Part shown: piece by piece, positions 24,111 to 34,337 of the stretch
Layout: every line of letters starts with the position of its first letter
How positions within the stretch are numbered: position 1 is the first letter of the stretch
Assembly (NCBI GenBank): GCA_008704415.1
Contig: VXIS01000134.1
Location: 1-64,000, forward strand
Length of the DNA: 64,000 nucleotides
Direction: 5' to 3'
Origin: Sphaerosporella brunnea
Lineage: Eukaryota > Ascomycota > Pezizomycetes > Pezizales > Pyronemataceae
Position numbers and translations under genes: made by a program
Notes under the pieces: model-generated
Databases searched by the model: none
Seen by the model: only the letters and a program-made list of their open reading frames with translations
Told to the model about the DNA's origin: nothing

Positions 24111-24637
24111 TTTTGACCTTGAAAGGTGATCCCAGTAGAGGTGTGCCGCGGTTGAGCGGCTCGGAGAGGCAAAAGACGGCTGTGTTTATGCACACCAGAC
24201 TGGCAGCACCAATAATCACAGAGCACGCTGACGCTCACATCCCTAGGTACATAGAACCTGCAGTGTCGAGCACTTTGAAAAGTTGGCTGGGAAGGACGCG
24301 TTGAGACTAAAAAATGCAACCACAATAAGTGGGTGAAACTTACTCAAAGGAGAAATCATTGATCTCAATTGGGGGTTCACATCGCCAGATCGAAAAAGTC
24401 TCGCGAGATTGCGCCCACCCGCCTTTTTTGGTTCTAAACGCCTGCCCCAAGTATCTCGTGCGTGTGCGGACTGCCGGTCACATATGCACATTTTGTGCAG
24501 CGGAGCTCATTCATCGCACAGTGTATGTACTTTATGGGCACGTAGCGCGTTCTCACCACCAATAAACAGCAGCTACCTGCACTGAAGCCCTCCTTCCAAT
24601 GATATGACCTTGACAACGTTTCTACCCACTGGGAATA

Positions 24638-24779
24638 GGGCCGCTCAGACGGGCGTTTTTGACTTGGATATCCGAATTTTCAACCGGATGTTTATCGATG
24701 TCTGTAAGCCATTTGACGCCGAAACTGGCCTTAAATCCAGAAACGTCGAAAAAAATATAAACGCCTGTCTGAGCGGCCC
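24638..24779. mobile_element. 142-bp MITE family, copy 2 (intact)
   Basis: Terminal inverted repeats of about 21 bases, GGGCCGCTCAGACGGGCGTTT, with a single mismatch between ends. The target duplication is TA (24636-24637 and 24780-24781), as for Tc1/mariner-type elements. Non-coding. Copy 1 lies at 19176. Confidence 0.85.
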
Positions 24780-24829
24780 TAATGGAAGAAAGGGAAGAGC
24801 CGCTGCATGTGCGGGCGGTTCGTTTGCTT

Positions 24830-25480
24830 TCGGTCGTGTCATCCGGTGATCCCGCGAGTACTCTAGATCGTGGGGCTCTTCCCCTTTAGTTTAGATTGAT
24901 CTTGGTGCTTGCATATTCTAGATATTCTAGCCGTTTCGGCCGCGGGGTATCCACACGAATACGAGGCTCACCCCAAACGATGCGAACTGATCAGCCACTC
25001 GGACTCCACCATGCTGTGGGCGGTGAGGTCGATAGCTAACTACATCGCAGGAACTCGCTATCGGGCAGCGCATTAATCATACGCTTAGAAGATAACCCAC
25101 GACTGAAGGCTATATACACTGCGAGCTCGCACTCTCCTATTCACCGCATCAGCAGCGAGTAACACGCTTTTGAGTTTGTTGCTTCCATGCCCATCGTGCA
25201 CAAAATACACATCTACCTACATCAATTTACCCTCCGAAGCAAAACTTTCAAACCTTCCATATCCAACAAGATGGACCCCATCTCCTCCGTTTGCAGTGGC
25301 ACTGACCCCTTTGAATACTGTACATTGTGAGAACCGATTTGCGATTGGCGAACGGGTGCTGGTCTGTAGCTTTGGGTTATGGGGTTTTGCGTTTCATGAG
25401 ACTTGTTTGTGTTCGACGATGTTTTTGTGCTTTTGGAGGGTGAGGATGATGGCTTTGATTTGTTTTCTTTTCACACGTAC
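24830..25480 (+). other. Promoter-like block with tiny ORF, copy B
   Basis: Homologous to copies A and C: GGGTATCCACACGAATACGAG (GTCCACGCGGATACGAG in C), GCATTAATCATACG, CTGCGAGCTCGC, CAGCAGCGAGTAACACG and AAACCTTCC, then an ATG at 25271 opening MDPISSVCSG. The frame stops after 19 codons. The 3' flank shares TGAGACTTGTTTGTGTTCG with copy A. Confidence 0.35.
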
Positions 25481-25612
25481 AGGTTTAAACCTGTAATGTA
25501 CATGACTCAGCACCAATATATGTCTACGCTCGTTTAACCATAAGTGCCCAACGCATGATCGGGAACTATGTCCCACGCTCAGTGCCAGAGGTCTTCGAAT
25601 ATATGGGACTAC
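25477..25612 (-). repeat. Inverted repeat arm (right)
   Basis: Reverse-complement partner of 22530-22652, with the same 18-base palindrome TACAGGTTTAAACCTGTA at its inner end. Confidence 0.6.
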
Positions 25613-25830
25613 CCTCCCGCCGCCTACATAGTTACAGCAGTTGCAGAAACAATAGGCCAAACAGCATTCTGGAAGAGTGTTGTTTTAGAGCTATGGCAGA
25701 GAGGCAATTGGCGGTCTCGACGCTTCTTCCCAGTGGTCACCACCATATCAGTGGTCGTTGAACCTAAGTCCTCATGCTTGCGGTCAAGAAAGGGAAGAGT
25801 CGCTGCGTGTTCCAGCGGGGAAGGGCTCCG

Positions 25831-25882
25831 TTCGTTTGCTTCGTTCGTTTGCTTCGTTCGTTTGCTTTGTTCGTTTGCTGCT
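25831..25882 (+). repeat. 13-bp minisatellite
   Basis: About four tandem copies of TTCGTTTGCTTCG, drifting to TTTG and CTGCT at the end. The related block at 24816 has a single unit, so the array expanded here. Confidence 0.75.
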
Positions 25883-26896
25883 GCTGTGTCACCGGTGATC
25901 TCCTACAGCAGAACGAGTTTACCCCCAAAAATGCGAGCGCATCAAAAGCTGAAACTTACTCGAAGGAGATATTATTGAGATGCCAATCACCAGATCGAGA
26001 AAGCCTCACCCTTCCGCATTTCGTTGATTCTGAATGCTTGCCCCGAGTACATGTTTACTCGGCGCAGGCATTTAGAACCAAAAATGCAGGTGGGTGAGAT
26101 ATCGCGAGACTTTCAATTGCGTTCAATGAGTTGTCCTTCGAGGAGGTTTTAGCCACTTGCTGCAGTTGCATTTTTTAGTCCTAAATGGCGGCTGTTAGTA
26201 AGCTACCGGGACAGGTGACGCCAACTCGCTTGGCAACACAGTGGCCGTTTACAAATGGACGAGCTTGGAAAGTATCTGAAATTTTGCCTCCTGAAAGGGC
26301 GCTCAAATTTCTCAGGGAGAGCTCGAAAACTCGCGAGTTTGTATGGGGTCCCATACAAAAAGTGACGTGGCACGCCTTCAATTTACGAATTCAGCTCCTC
26401 ACTCCACCACAACGCCCGGTTTTCACAATGTCACAATAATTATTGAAATACTATGGATTTTCCTACCACAGCAAAGTCCAACCAGAATTTTCCATTGTGT
26501 TGTGGGACATTTTTGGTGTAAAACAGCAAAAAACAGGGGTTTAGGCGAAACTTTTGTTCTAGTACTGTATTGATTACAAGAGAGGATTCGGCCTCTGACC
26601 GGAAAGTGAGATGTATGCCTCCCAGCGGGGGCGGTTTCAAGTTTCCCGGTACCAGGCAGCAGTTTCGATGCCATGCTGTTTGGAATCCGGTATAGAATTG
26701 TTTTTTTTGAATTTCTTTTTATTTTTAATTTTTCGGCTATCATGCTCCATATACCGCCCTAAATTGTCGAAAAGTCTTCGGTACCCACCCCTTTTTTTTA
26801 TCAATGTAGCGTACCCCCCCCCCCCAGGTTCAGGCGCGTGATGGCTGGTGACTGTCGACCCCTCAACTTGAGCTTCTTACTGCTGTGACCACTACT
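25883..26896. other. Gene-free stretch
   Basis: Contains another copy of the GCTGAAACTTACTCG repeat (25948-26010) and a 12-base C run at 26814-26825. No gene supported. Confidence 0.4.
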
Positions 26897-27259
26897 ATGT
26901 ACCTAGTACCTGTCCCCCCATCATCCATTCCCCGCCAATACCAATACCCACACCAACAGTACCATCATATACTTGCGACACCAGGCCAGCGTGCGCAGCT
27001 AACACCCAAGTCGGTAGCTCTGACTCTTGGTCAGGCTCAGCGCTTCGAATCGTTCAAACAGTTTAAGGAAGCGATGCTGCGCTGGTCAGTGGTGGATGAT
27101 CTTGGAACCCGATATGGGAAATTAGACCACAATGCCAATCTAGTGGGTTTACCTGTGGCGGGTTGCGAATTTAGAGCCCGAGCTCAAAACAAAACCAAAG
27201 AAGGGGGTGTTCAGATAAATCAGTTATCGCCACTGCGTAATGATATTCAATGTCCTTAG
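26897..27259 (+). pseudogene. MULE-type transposase N-terminal remnant (tentative)
   Basis: Reads FESFKQFKEAMLRWSV, a short linker, RYGKLDHNANLVG and then AGCEFRARA. The spacing resembles the N-terminal DNA-binding part of Mutator-like transposases (KEA..W then C..CPFR.A), with the first Cys lost (VGLP). The frame ends after about 120 codons with no transposase core. Could be a chance resemblance. Confidence 0.3.
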
Positions 27260-27539
27260 CACCGCCGCGTAAGCCTCCCTCCCAGCACTGGGTCAAACTC
27301 TTCGCATCCGGTCAAGCACCGGATATCAATCCTAGCACCGGAATTAAAAAGAACGGCAGTGCAGCCATCGACAACATTTGGCCTTCCTCAATTTCTTTCC
27401 ATGAAGTGATCACATCGCGAGTGGACAGGTTAAGATCACCCGACGTATAGTAGCAGTTGTATGGTCGTCTGTTCAATTTGACTCTATCTACCCTGGCGAC
27501 CTCTCAAAGCGACTTGCGGCTGCACTTAACCCTCACAAC
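27260..27539. other. Spacer
   Basis: No domain seen in the overlapping frames. The end abuts the FunK1 remnant. Confidence 0.35.
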
Positions 27540-28329
27540 CTAGGCACCGTCCAAAATTTCGATGCCATCATCCAGTATGCGAAGCACAGCATCATATGCC
27601 TCGCGAATACGCTCTGGCCCTGGCGGAGCATCAACATCATCCGTATCTTCCTTCGGCGGGAACGCGGCGCTCCTCCATTTCCTCAGGATTCCCGAGAGCG
27701 CGGCCCGCGCCTCCGGGTGCAGGGGTGGGGAGGACGGCAAGCCGAAAATTTGTTGGATCGGTGAAGGAGGATTTCATGCCGTGCGCGCTGAGCCAGGGTC
27801 GAGGATCGTACGCGGCGGGCGGCGTGAACATGGTGTGTTCGGGCGGGGGATCTCGTCGCGAGCCGTTTTTATGGTAGTATATGGCCATGAACAGCAACAC
27901 GTAGAAGAAGCTTTCCAGGTCGTGCAGCGGGCTGTGTGCTTGCATCGAGTACGGCAGCAGCACGCCCAGAGTCATGAAGTCGAAGGTGCCCGTGCGGTGG
28001 GCTGCGCCAGAGACCTCGGTGCGCGGGTAGGAGACAGCCATGTCGAAGTCGATCAGGAATCCACCGCGGCTGGGGGAACCGCCGGTTGAACGGTCGGGTG
28101 AGTTGCCAGACGGGTTCAGGAGTATGTTGTTTTTTGAGATGTTGCGGTGTAGCACTTGGTGTGTTTCGTACATGTATCGATGCCCGGCGATGGCATCGCG
28201 CAGGGCCTGGAGGAGGTTGGTGTACGTTCCAAATCCCTTCAGTGGGCGGCCCACAGGGCTTGAGACCTGCCGGGTGTGCACCCGGTTGTTGATTTGGCAC
28301 CCCGCGGCCAACAGGTATTTGCTCGTCAA
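27540..28329 (-). pseudogene. FunK1-type fungal protein kinase, truncated and frameshifted
   Basis: Minus-strand C-terminal lobe of the fungal-specific FunK1 kinase family. Visible are LLQALRDAIAGHRYMY, HRNISKNNIL (catalytic loop), GGFLIDFDMA (the family's DFD-type metal-binding motif), RTGTFDFMTLGVL (activation segment/P+1) and HDLESFFYVLLF. The catalytic Asp of HRD is Asn here (codon 28141-28143), which should abolish phosphotransfer. The N-lobe is missing: in-frame stops lie upstream of about 28370 and there is no ATG. Near 27725 the frame must shift by one base to reach the expected end (GILRKWRS through REAYDAVLRILDDGI, stopping at 27540). Clearly a dead copy. Confidence 0.85.
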
Positions 28330-28938
28330 TCCGGGTTGGCGGCATTTGGCAGGTGGATCAGTCGGATGCTATTATCCACCAGAACGTTCGGGGAGGTAAA
28401 CCCTCCCCGCCTCACTACTCAGCACTCCACGCCGCTCGCCAGCACTTTACCCAGCTCCGCTCTACAAGGCCCTCCGGGCCGCAACAGTAGCCGGCCAGGA
28501 TACCCAGCGCGCGCCATCGTACAGGTTAAGATCGATTGCTGCAGGCAGCATCAACGGCAACTCGCCGAACGCGTTCCACGTTGAAGGCCACCTTGCTGTA
28601 CAGCTCGTCGTAAAGCAGCATATATATTTCCGGTCGAAGCGCGGTCGAGCCGACCTCAGCCGGAGGCTGCTCTGCCTCAGGCTTTTCACCCTGTCTGGCC
28701 AAGGATTGCTTCGCCAGCTTCCACGTTTTTCACCAACCGTTGGCGCCAATCTTCAAGCGATGCTTGCAGCCGCATAGCAGCAAAGCGGTATTTTTCGTCG
28801 TGTACTCCTTCGCCATCACGTATTCCAAGTGCTCTGGACACGGGTACTGGCGGTGAGCCTGTTCGTTCGAAGTGAGGTTAGCTGGAATGGTTTGGAAGCC
28901 AGGTCGGTCGCACGTGGGGTTAGTTGGAATTAGGGTTG
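28330..28938. other. Possible further kinase debris
   Basis: The minus strand encodes short stretches such as YDELYSKVAFNVERVRRVA near 28560-28620, which may be more distant FunK1 debris. Nothing firm. GTTAGYTGGAAT occurs twice at 28877 and 28919. Confidence 0.3.
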
Positions 28939-28946
28939 CTTGGACC

Positions 28947-29260
28947 CAGTGTTCTCAATAGCCAGCCAGCCGGGCTGGCTGCGTTGGGCTGCGTTGGGCT
29001 GATCAAAAAGCCAGCCCTTGCAGCCCGGCCGGCTGGCTGTGGGCTGCATGAGCTGTTGTTCGGGTATGAATAATGGACATCGTTGTTGCTTCACTGGTTA
29101 TGACTCTGTACCAATTCGCGACTTTTACATACAAAGATGCAGCCCACAGCCAGCCAGCCCGGGCTTCGTAGCCGGGCTGATCAAACAGCCAGCCCAGCCG
29201 GCCCATTTTGGCAGCCGGGCTGACAGCCCGGGTTTTTTGGGCCGGCTGTTGAGAACACTG
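28947..29260. mobile_element. hAT-type MITE with 8-bp target duplication
   Basis: 314 bp. Terminal inverted repeats begin CAGTGTTCTCAATAGCC (left) and CAGTGTTCTCAACAGCC (right, reverse). The 8-bp target duplication CTTGGACC is perfect: 28939-28946 and 29261-29268. The CAGTG ends and 8-bp duplication are hAT hallmarks. The interior consists of many GGCTGGC/GCCAGCC and GGGCTG/CAGCCC units in both orientations around a central non-repeated stretch. No coding capacity. Related to 1334-1640. Confidence 0.92.
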
Positions 29261-29268
29261 CTTGGACC

Positions 29269-30018
29269 ACTCGGGAGTGACAGTGGGTGGTTGAGAATCC
29301 CCCTCCCTCTGACTGGTTTGGGGCATCGATGATGGAGTGATTTCCGCCGGTGGTGCAGTAATCAGGAGTGCAAAACCAGCCCAAGAATATGTCGCCTCGC
29401 GCCGGCTCGGCATCTCGTCTCGAGCTTTGGGCTCAAGCCGGATCGATGGCCACCGAGCCAGCGGGGGGCATTGCATCAGCGCATCTCGGATTTGGAAACG
29501 CAGTTGTCTCGGCGGCGGCGGTTCTCTCGCCGATGGCGGGTATTACTGGGGGGCGCATGCAAGCACTATGTCCGGAAGCACTGCAACTACACTCCGCCCG
29601 GTATTGAACCCTTCCTCAGTCATGCAACAGAAGCTAACAGCCACCAGGTCTTATGGAGGCGGTCCCTGAAGCTCTGGAGTCTGTGAAGTCATCGCTCATT
29701 TTCAAGTATAGTGCAGGCGGCTTGGAACCAGCAGTTCGGCGGGCTCCCTTGGTGGAGATGTTGAAAGATGCGAGCTTCCACCCGTTGCGCGATCTCGCGA
29801 GCCCATACAAACAGTGAGGCGATGGATTTGAAAAGCTTGGACTACCCAAAACGATCACGGCTGTGTTATGGTCAGGTGGCCGCGGGGCCAAGATGGCCGT
29901 AGGCACCAGGAAACAGCCGGTGAGGACATGGCGACGGGATGCCGAGAGGCCACGGGCTCAGGGATCCGGGATGCCTACCCGGCGTGGGTTCGAGAACCCA
30001 TGAGATCCCTAGGGACCC
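29269..30018. other. Gene-free stretch
   Basis: Short overlapping frames only, no domain. Nothing further seen. Confidence 0.4.
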
Positions 30019-30183
30019 CGACACCTACCTGCCGCTTCCCGCTATGATCACCCGACGAGGCAGCATGCCTATACCGCAGGCACTCGGGTCCTACTCAATG
30101 AGGGATGCGATCACGGTATCTATGCCATAGGCGATCAGGTTGTACCATACTCGGTGAGGGATGCAGTGACCGGCGACAGGAGA
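30019..30183 (+). repeat. Dispersed repeat, copy 2
   Basis: Partner of 7063-7165 with an internal 50-base extension that itself looks like a partial duplication (AATGAGGGATGCGATCACGG next to CGGTGAGGGATGCAGTGACC). Confidence 0.6.
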
Positions 30184-30410
30184 CCGGATGCTGCGTGATG
30201 GCCGGGGCCCCCAGTTGGTTATCCTTCAGTTTGTGTGTCAATATGCACCTTAAAGGGGTCCGGATCCGCAGTTCAAAATTCTTCCCAGAGGTCTTTATAT
30301 GACGCATCGAAACGCTTCGAGCATTCATCCCAATTTATGGCTTTCCATCATCATCAAATCGTCTAAATTCCCTTTAATTAGAACCAGCACTTAAAAAGTC
30401 CTCGCAATCG

Positions 30411-30418
30411 CATAAATA
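30411..30418 (+). promoter_or_regulatory. TATA-like element of the small Cys/His gene
   Basis: CATAAATA lies 81-88 bases before the ATG at 30499. It is followed by a CA-rich leader of repeated CAACA and ACACAA motifs typical of fungal 5' UTRs. Confidence 0.45.
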
Positions 30419-30498
30419 CGCGGGCAGTCAACCAACAGACACAACATACACAACACTAAACAGCAACACAACACCAACCTCTCAACGCATCAAACAAC

Positions 30499-30699
30499 AT
30501 GTGCCAAGTCCGGAACATCAAGCACAAGTGCGGCCACAACGAAGAGCGAATAAAGCCCTGCAAGGACGAAGGCTGTCCTATCAAAATGTGGCTCGGGAAC
30601 CCCACCAACTACGGCGACGGAGCATTCGTTTCAAACGGCCAGTGGAAGAACAGCTCTGCGATCGACGGTCCATGTGGCTACTGCAATGGCAGGGGCTGA
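30499..30699 (+). CDS. Small Cys/His-containing protein
   Basis: 66-residue single-exon protein beginning MCQVRNIKHKCGHNEE. Potential metal ligands are C11, H13, C21, C26, C59 and C62, in the pattern CGH..C..C...CGYC. Short fungal proteins that start MC and carry an early CGH motif are common, but I cannot assign a role. There is no signal peptide. The start is supported by the CA-rich leader and a TATA-like box, and the frame ends NGRG followed by TGA. It may be a zinc-binding peptide. Flanked by repeats, with no partner gene nearby. Confidence 0.7.
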   Translation: MCQVRNIKHKCGHNEERIKPCKDEGCPIKMWLGNPTNYGDGAFVSNGQWKNSSAIDGPCGYCNGRG

Positions 30700-31594
30700 G
30701 CGACACAAGCAGAGGGACTGAGAATAGGATTATGAGCGGTCTTCGGGCGGAGAGGACTGCTAGAGAGTAGGTTTCGATTTGATCTGATTTCATTTGCTTT
30801 CGGATAGAGCGAGGTTGAAGTTCGCGTAGCCAATTTTTTGCATTGTGCATTGCCGTTTTTAAGTCTTTGATAGCTTTTTTTTGATAAATTAAGTGGCTTT
30901 ACGATGCTTATTTTGTTGTCGTATGGCTTTGGTTCTTGTATAATTGAAGAAGTCCACACACTTGCACCTTGCGCTGACTCCCCAATTTCAAGTGCTAGTC
31001 CTCTATTTATACCAAAAGTCCCTGCCCAACCAAGGACGGTTATCGCAGAATTTAAAAATCTGCGTTCCGGGAAACCCGAGTTGGCGATCTCAGATTGTTT
31101 GTTATGCAAAGAATTTCACGGCCCCAGGAGCTCCGTCCTGCAGAGCAAACATCCTATCTTGTGGCCACGCCAGTAAACTATCTACTTAGTAGTCCTATAA
31201 TTCACTACACCTCGGGTTCTATGCTTCTGCCAGTGGTGGGCTTATCCCATCCTACCTAAGGACTCGTGACCGCTCCGGATGTATCTGTTTGGCGCTTGCA
31301 ACCGGTAACGACTGGAATAAGTGGGCTGTGCCAGGAATGAAATCATAATGTATCACTCGACTATTCAAAAAAAATCTCATTCTTGGGAGCGAGAGGAAAC
31401 CCACATGGAGCAGGCTTTTTTGACACTCCCAAGCCACTCCCATATTTGCCATATTGATTGCACCCTTAGAACTATGGTTCGACTGTGCTTAACATGGTTG
31501 CTTGTAGTTATCTACCGGAACAGTGACCCTCCTGATATCATCCGGCGATACACTCACTGTCCCAGCTCCATGGGGTAGTCAGAGGCACAAGTAG
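30700..31594. other. 3' flank and gene-free stretch
   Basis: No further gene. Frames at 30678-31109 minus and 30904-31176 plus lie opposite each other without domains. Confidence 0.4.
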
Positions 31595-31915
31595 CAGTAG
31601 CCGGTAACTTGGACTCTTCCGGTGCCCCGAGCGGGACCGATTGTAGTGTGGGGATCATGGTTTTAGGCAGCAAAGAGACCACGTTTCTGAGGGTGAAATA
31701 TCCTCGACATCGAGGGCACAACGATGCTTGAGATCTTTCGAGCGTTAGAAGCGGACGTGTATATGGGCGGAGGAATGTGCATGGTAGTGGGTCGGTCAGG
31801 GAGAGCACGTCAAGTCGATATAGGGATCACTTTCACTGAAGGGTTGGAGGAGGTCTTGGGCTTTTGATTCACTCTTTTCACATTCAATTTCCTTGATTTT
31901 CGTTCCTTGAGAGAA
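31595..31915 (+). repeat. Dispersed repeat, copy 2
   Basis: Partner of 19985-20225. The same order of blocks (ACTCTTCCGG, ATGGTTTTAGGCAGC, GCATGGTAGTG, AGAGCACGTCAAGTCG) is kept, with about 80 extra bases in the middle. Confidence 0.6.
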
Positions 31916-32903
31916 TGAAGGATGAAATGGCAAAACAGACATAGTTGACGGGTGGATGGAGGTTGGGGGTGGTGAGACAAAAACCTCGACGGTGAAAGAT
32001 TAAAAAATTTGGTAACAGAAGGGACTCCACCAGGTACATTCTTCTGTTGTTTATGGCCCTTTTTGAACCAATTTCTATGAGCAGGATTGGTGTCCCCAAG
32101 TTCTTCAGCTGGCTGCGAGTGGTCTGTGGGCTCCGCTCGTTGACGCTCCGCCGTCCGCACCTTGCGTCGCCGCGCCGTGCACTCCGCCGTACATTCAGTG
32201 TCTAGCATAATGCGCATGCGCATACTCACTTGTGCGGGCTGCTAGCAATTCAAACTTCCAGTTCTCCCACACCAGATCAACGAATTTGAACACTCGCCAC
32301 TTCGGATCAAAATTCAGGGGTGGTCGTCCGCTGGCATCTCTCTAAGTCCGCACTGCGCGCACTTGGTTGTGCCTGAGAGGCTGAAATTTCGGGCAGGGTG
32401 GAAGGGCTGGAACATGGCGGGCATCCACCATTGGCACGGCGGCATTCTTTTTCATACAAGTTATAACGTGGTTCCTCAGGGACCACTCATCTCGGCATTT
32501 TCCTCTGCTTCTGCTTCCCCAACGTACGCCCTCTTTCGCTGCTCCCTTCCCCTACAACCACTCATAATCCACTTCCTCCTCCCCGGGCTCCCAGGGCTCC
32601 CCATTCGCCTCTAGACTCTGAAGGTCCTCTCGCACTGAGGCTTCAGGTGATTTCGGCATTTCTCGGCACCAGCGCTTTGCGCAACGTTCGTTTTACTCTT
32701 ATGCGGGATGATCGTTCTAGCCGTTGTATTAGATTGTCGCTGTTGGACCCGGTGATGTCAATTTACCCCGCTTAGTCAGAAAGTCATGAAGACGGACGCT
32801 TAACGACTAACATTGATGACTGATCACTGCCACACTACCCTACTCTATGCAGAATCAAGTAGGTACCGTAGAGATTCGGTACTAAGGCAATGTGGCTAAG
32901 TGA
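31916..32903. other. Gene-free stretch
   Basis: No domain in the frames at 31810-32229 or 32363-32614. Confidence 0.4.
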
Positions 32904-33129
32904 CTTTGCCATGAGGCTGAGGGCCCCCTCCATGCTGCCGCACAACTTGGAGACTCATCACTCGTTAAGCTCTCACGCGGCGCCGACCCCAACCTTCCAG
33001 ATGAAAAGTGGGGCACGCCTGGCGAGGCTGCGGTGAGGTACGGGAGTCAAAAAACACTTGAGATACTGCTTGCCGCTGGCGCCAAGGTCGATGGGAACCA
33101 TTCCACAGCTCTAGCTGACGCTGCCAGAT
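32904..33129 (+). pseudogene. Ankyrin-repeat fragment
   Basis: Encodes about 75 residues with two ankyrin units: PLHAAAQLGDSSLVKLSRGADPN, then WGTP-EAAVRYGSQKTLEILLAAGAKVD, then a partial third (STALADAAR) before TGA. The first unit lacks two residues of its usual V-LLL-GAD helix end, a small deletion. There is no start codon; an in-frame TGA precedes it at 32901. A free-standing piece of a larger gene. Confidence 0.75.
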
Positions 33130-33137
33130 GAAGAAAA

Positions 33138-33155
33138 GGTTAGGGTTACCCTAAG
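33138..33155. repeat. Telomere-like motif in inverted arrangement
   Basis: GGTTAGGGTTACCCTAAG: one TTAGGG unit directly facing one CCCTAA unit, in the head-to-head order of a fused telomere. It sits between the ankyrin fragment and the LINE fragment. Confidence 0.6.
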
Positions 33156-33159
33156 ACGA

Positions 33160-33735
33160 CCAATCTTTAAATTCCCCTTACCGGGCATTCAATCACGGCC
33201 CCCTACTCCAAGGAGAAGCTTCACAAGAGGGACTTCGACGAGTGTTGGTTCTGTCTCTCGGAAAGCGGCAGACTAAGAGAGCACCTTTTCACGAAGTGCG
33301 ACCAATGGCTTCCTCAGATTCGCATGCTTTGGCGCTCTGTGAGAAATAGCTTGGGTGCAAGCACCGTGGGTGGAGGTGGCGGTCGATCGCGGAGCTGTTT
33401 AGAGGAGAAGGCCACCCACATATCCTGCAGCCTTTCGGGGATGCGAAGGTTGGAGAAGCTGTGGCGGAGGGGGATGATTCATCGTCATCGTCTGAAGAGG
33501 AGTCAGCGGTGGAGGGGTGACTCGGTCCTGGTGGTCGTGGGTTTTACTTGTCGTTACGGGACTTTTTCTTTCTTTTGTTTCTTCTCTACTATACTTTCCT
33601 TTTGGTAGTTTGGGTGGCCGCAGTTGACCCATGAGATAGCATCAATAAGGATAAGGGTGGGGACGAGCAGGGGGTCTGTCATGATCGTTCGCGGTCGAAT
33701 ACGGACGATAAACATGATTAAAAACAAACGCTAGC
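33160..33735 (+). mobile_element. LINE ORF2 C-terminal fragment with 3' UTR
   Basis: Plus-strand remnant: PLTGHSITAPYSKEKL, a zinc knuckle (CWFC...HLFTKC), DQWLPQIRMLWRSV, then after a frameshift ILQPFGDAKVGE and an acidic/Ser tail. The 3' UTR carries GGGTGGCCGCAGTTGAC (33611-33627), also present in the insertion at 55356-55511. The end, CATGATTAAAAACAAA (about 33712-33727), resembles other LINE tails in the window. 5'-truncated; the fragment begins just past the telomere-like motif. Confidence 0.7.
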
Positions 33736-33810
33736 AAAAAGACGGGCATTGTAGACCTTTGCTCGTAACTGAAAGGTGTCACGTCGATGGAGACGCCAGA
33801 AAAATCAATA

Positions 33811-34199
33811 GTAGCGTTCACACCGCCGAATCTGAGCCGAATCTCACCGAGCCGAAACAAGGCGAAATACGTTGAATCTAGGCGAATCGATGTGAATTCC
33901 CCACCAGCCAACTGACGAAACAAAAATGAAAACACGTCCCGAATCGACTACCTGCCAAGCGGGTGGAGGGCGTGGTATCGCGGCGCGCGCGAGGTTGTGG
34001 TATTGCGGGCACCGGGGGAAGAGAAAAAAAATAAATAAAAAAATTGCCAGCCGCTGTTTCGAGCTCAGATTCGACCTCTGGATCGCCTTGTTTCAACTCC
34101 GGAGGCGAAACATGGTTCGTCGAATCAGCGAAATAGATCCGGATCTGTTTCGCCGATTTGACCTCGAATCAGGCTCAGATTCGGCGGTGTGAACGCCAC
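33811..34199. mobile_element. 389-bp TIR element with TA target duplication
   Basis: The left end starts GTAGCGTTCACACCGCCG and continues AATCTGAGCC; the right end in reverse starts GTGGCGTTCACACCGCCG and continues the same way, 27 of 28 bases. It is flanked by TA on both sides (33809-33810, 34200-34201). The inner arms keep weaker symmetry around GGCGAAAC/GTTTCGCC. Non-coding; Tc1/mariner-like MITE by its duplication. Confidence 0.85.
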
Positions 34200-34337
34200 T
34201 AATGGGGCGTTGCCGCGTCGACCTTTTCCTGTCACGCATCAAATCTACGACGCGTCTATCTTCTCACACGCTCTCCAAATTCCATTCTTTCCTCATCATC
34301 TCGCATGCAGCCAGATACATGATGAAAAAAAAGGAAT

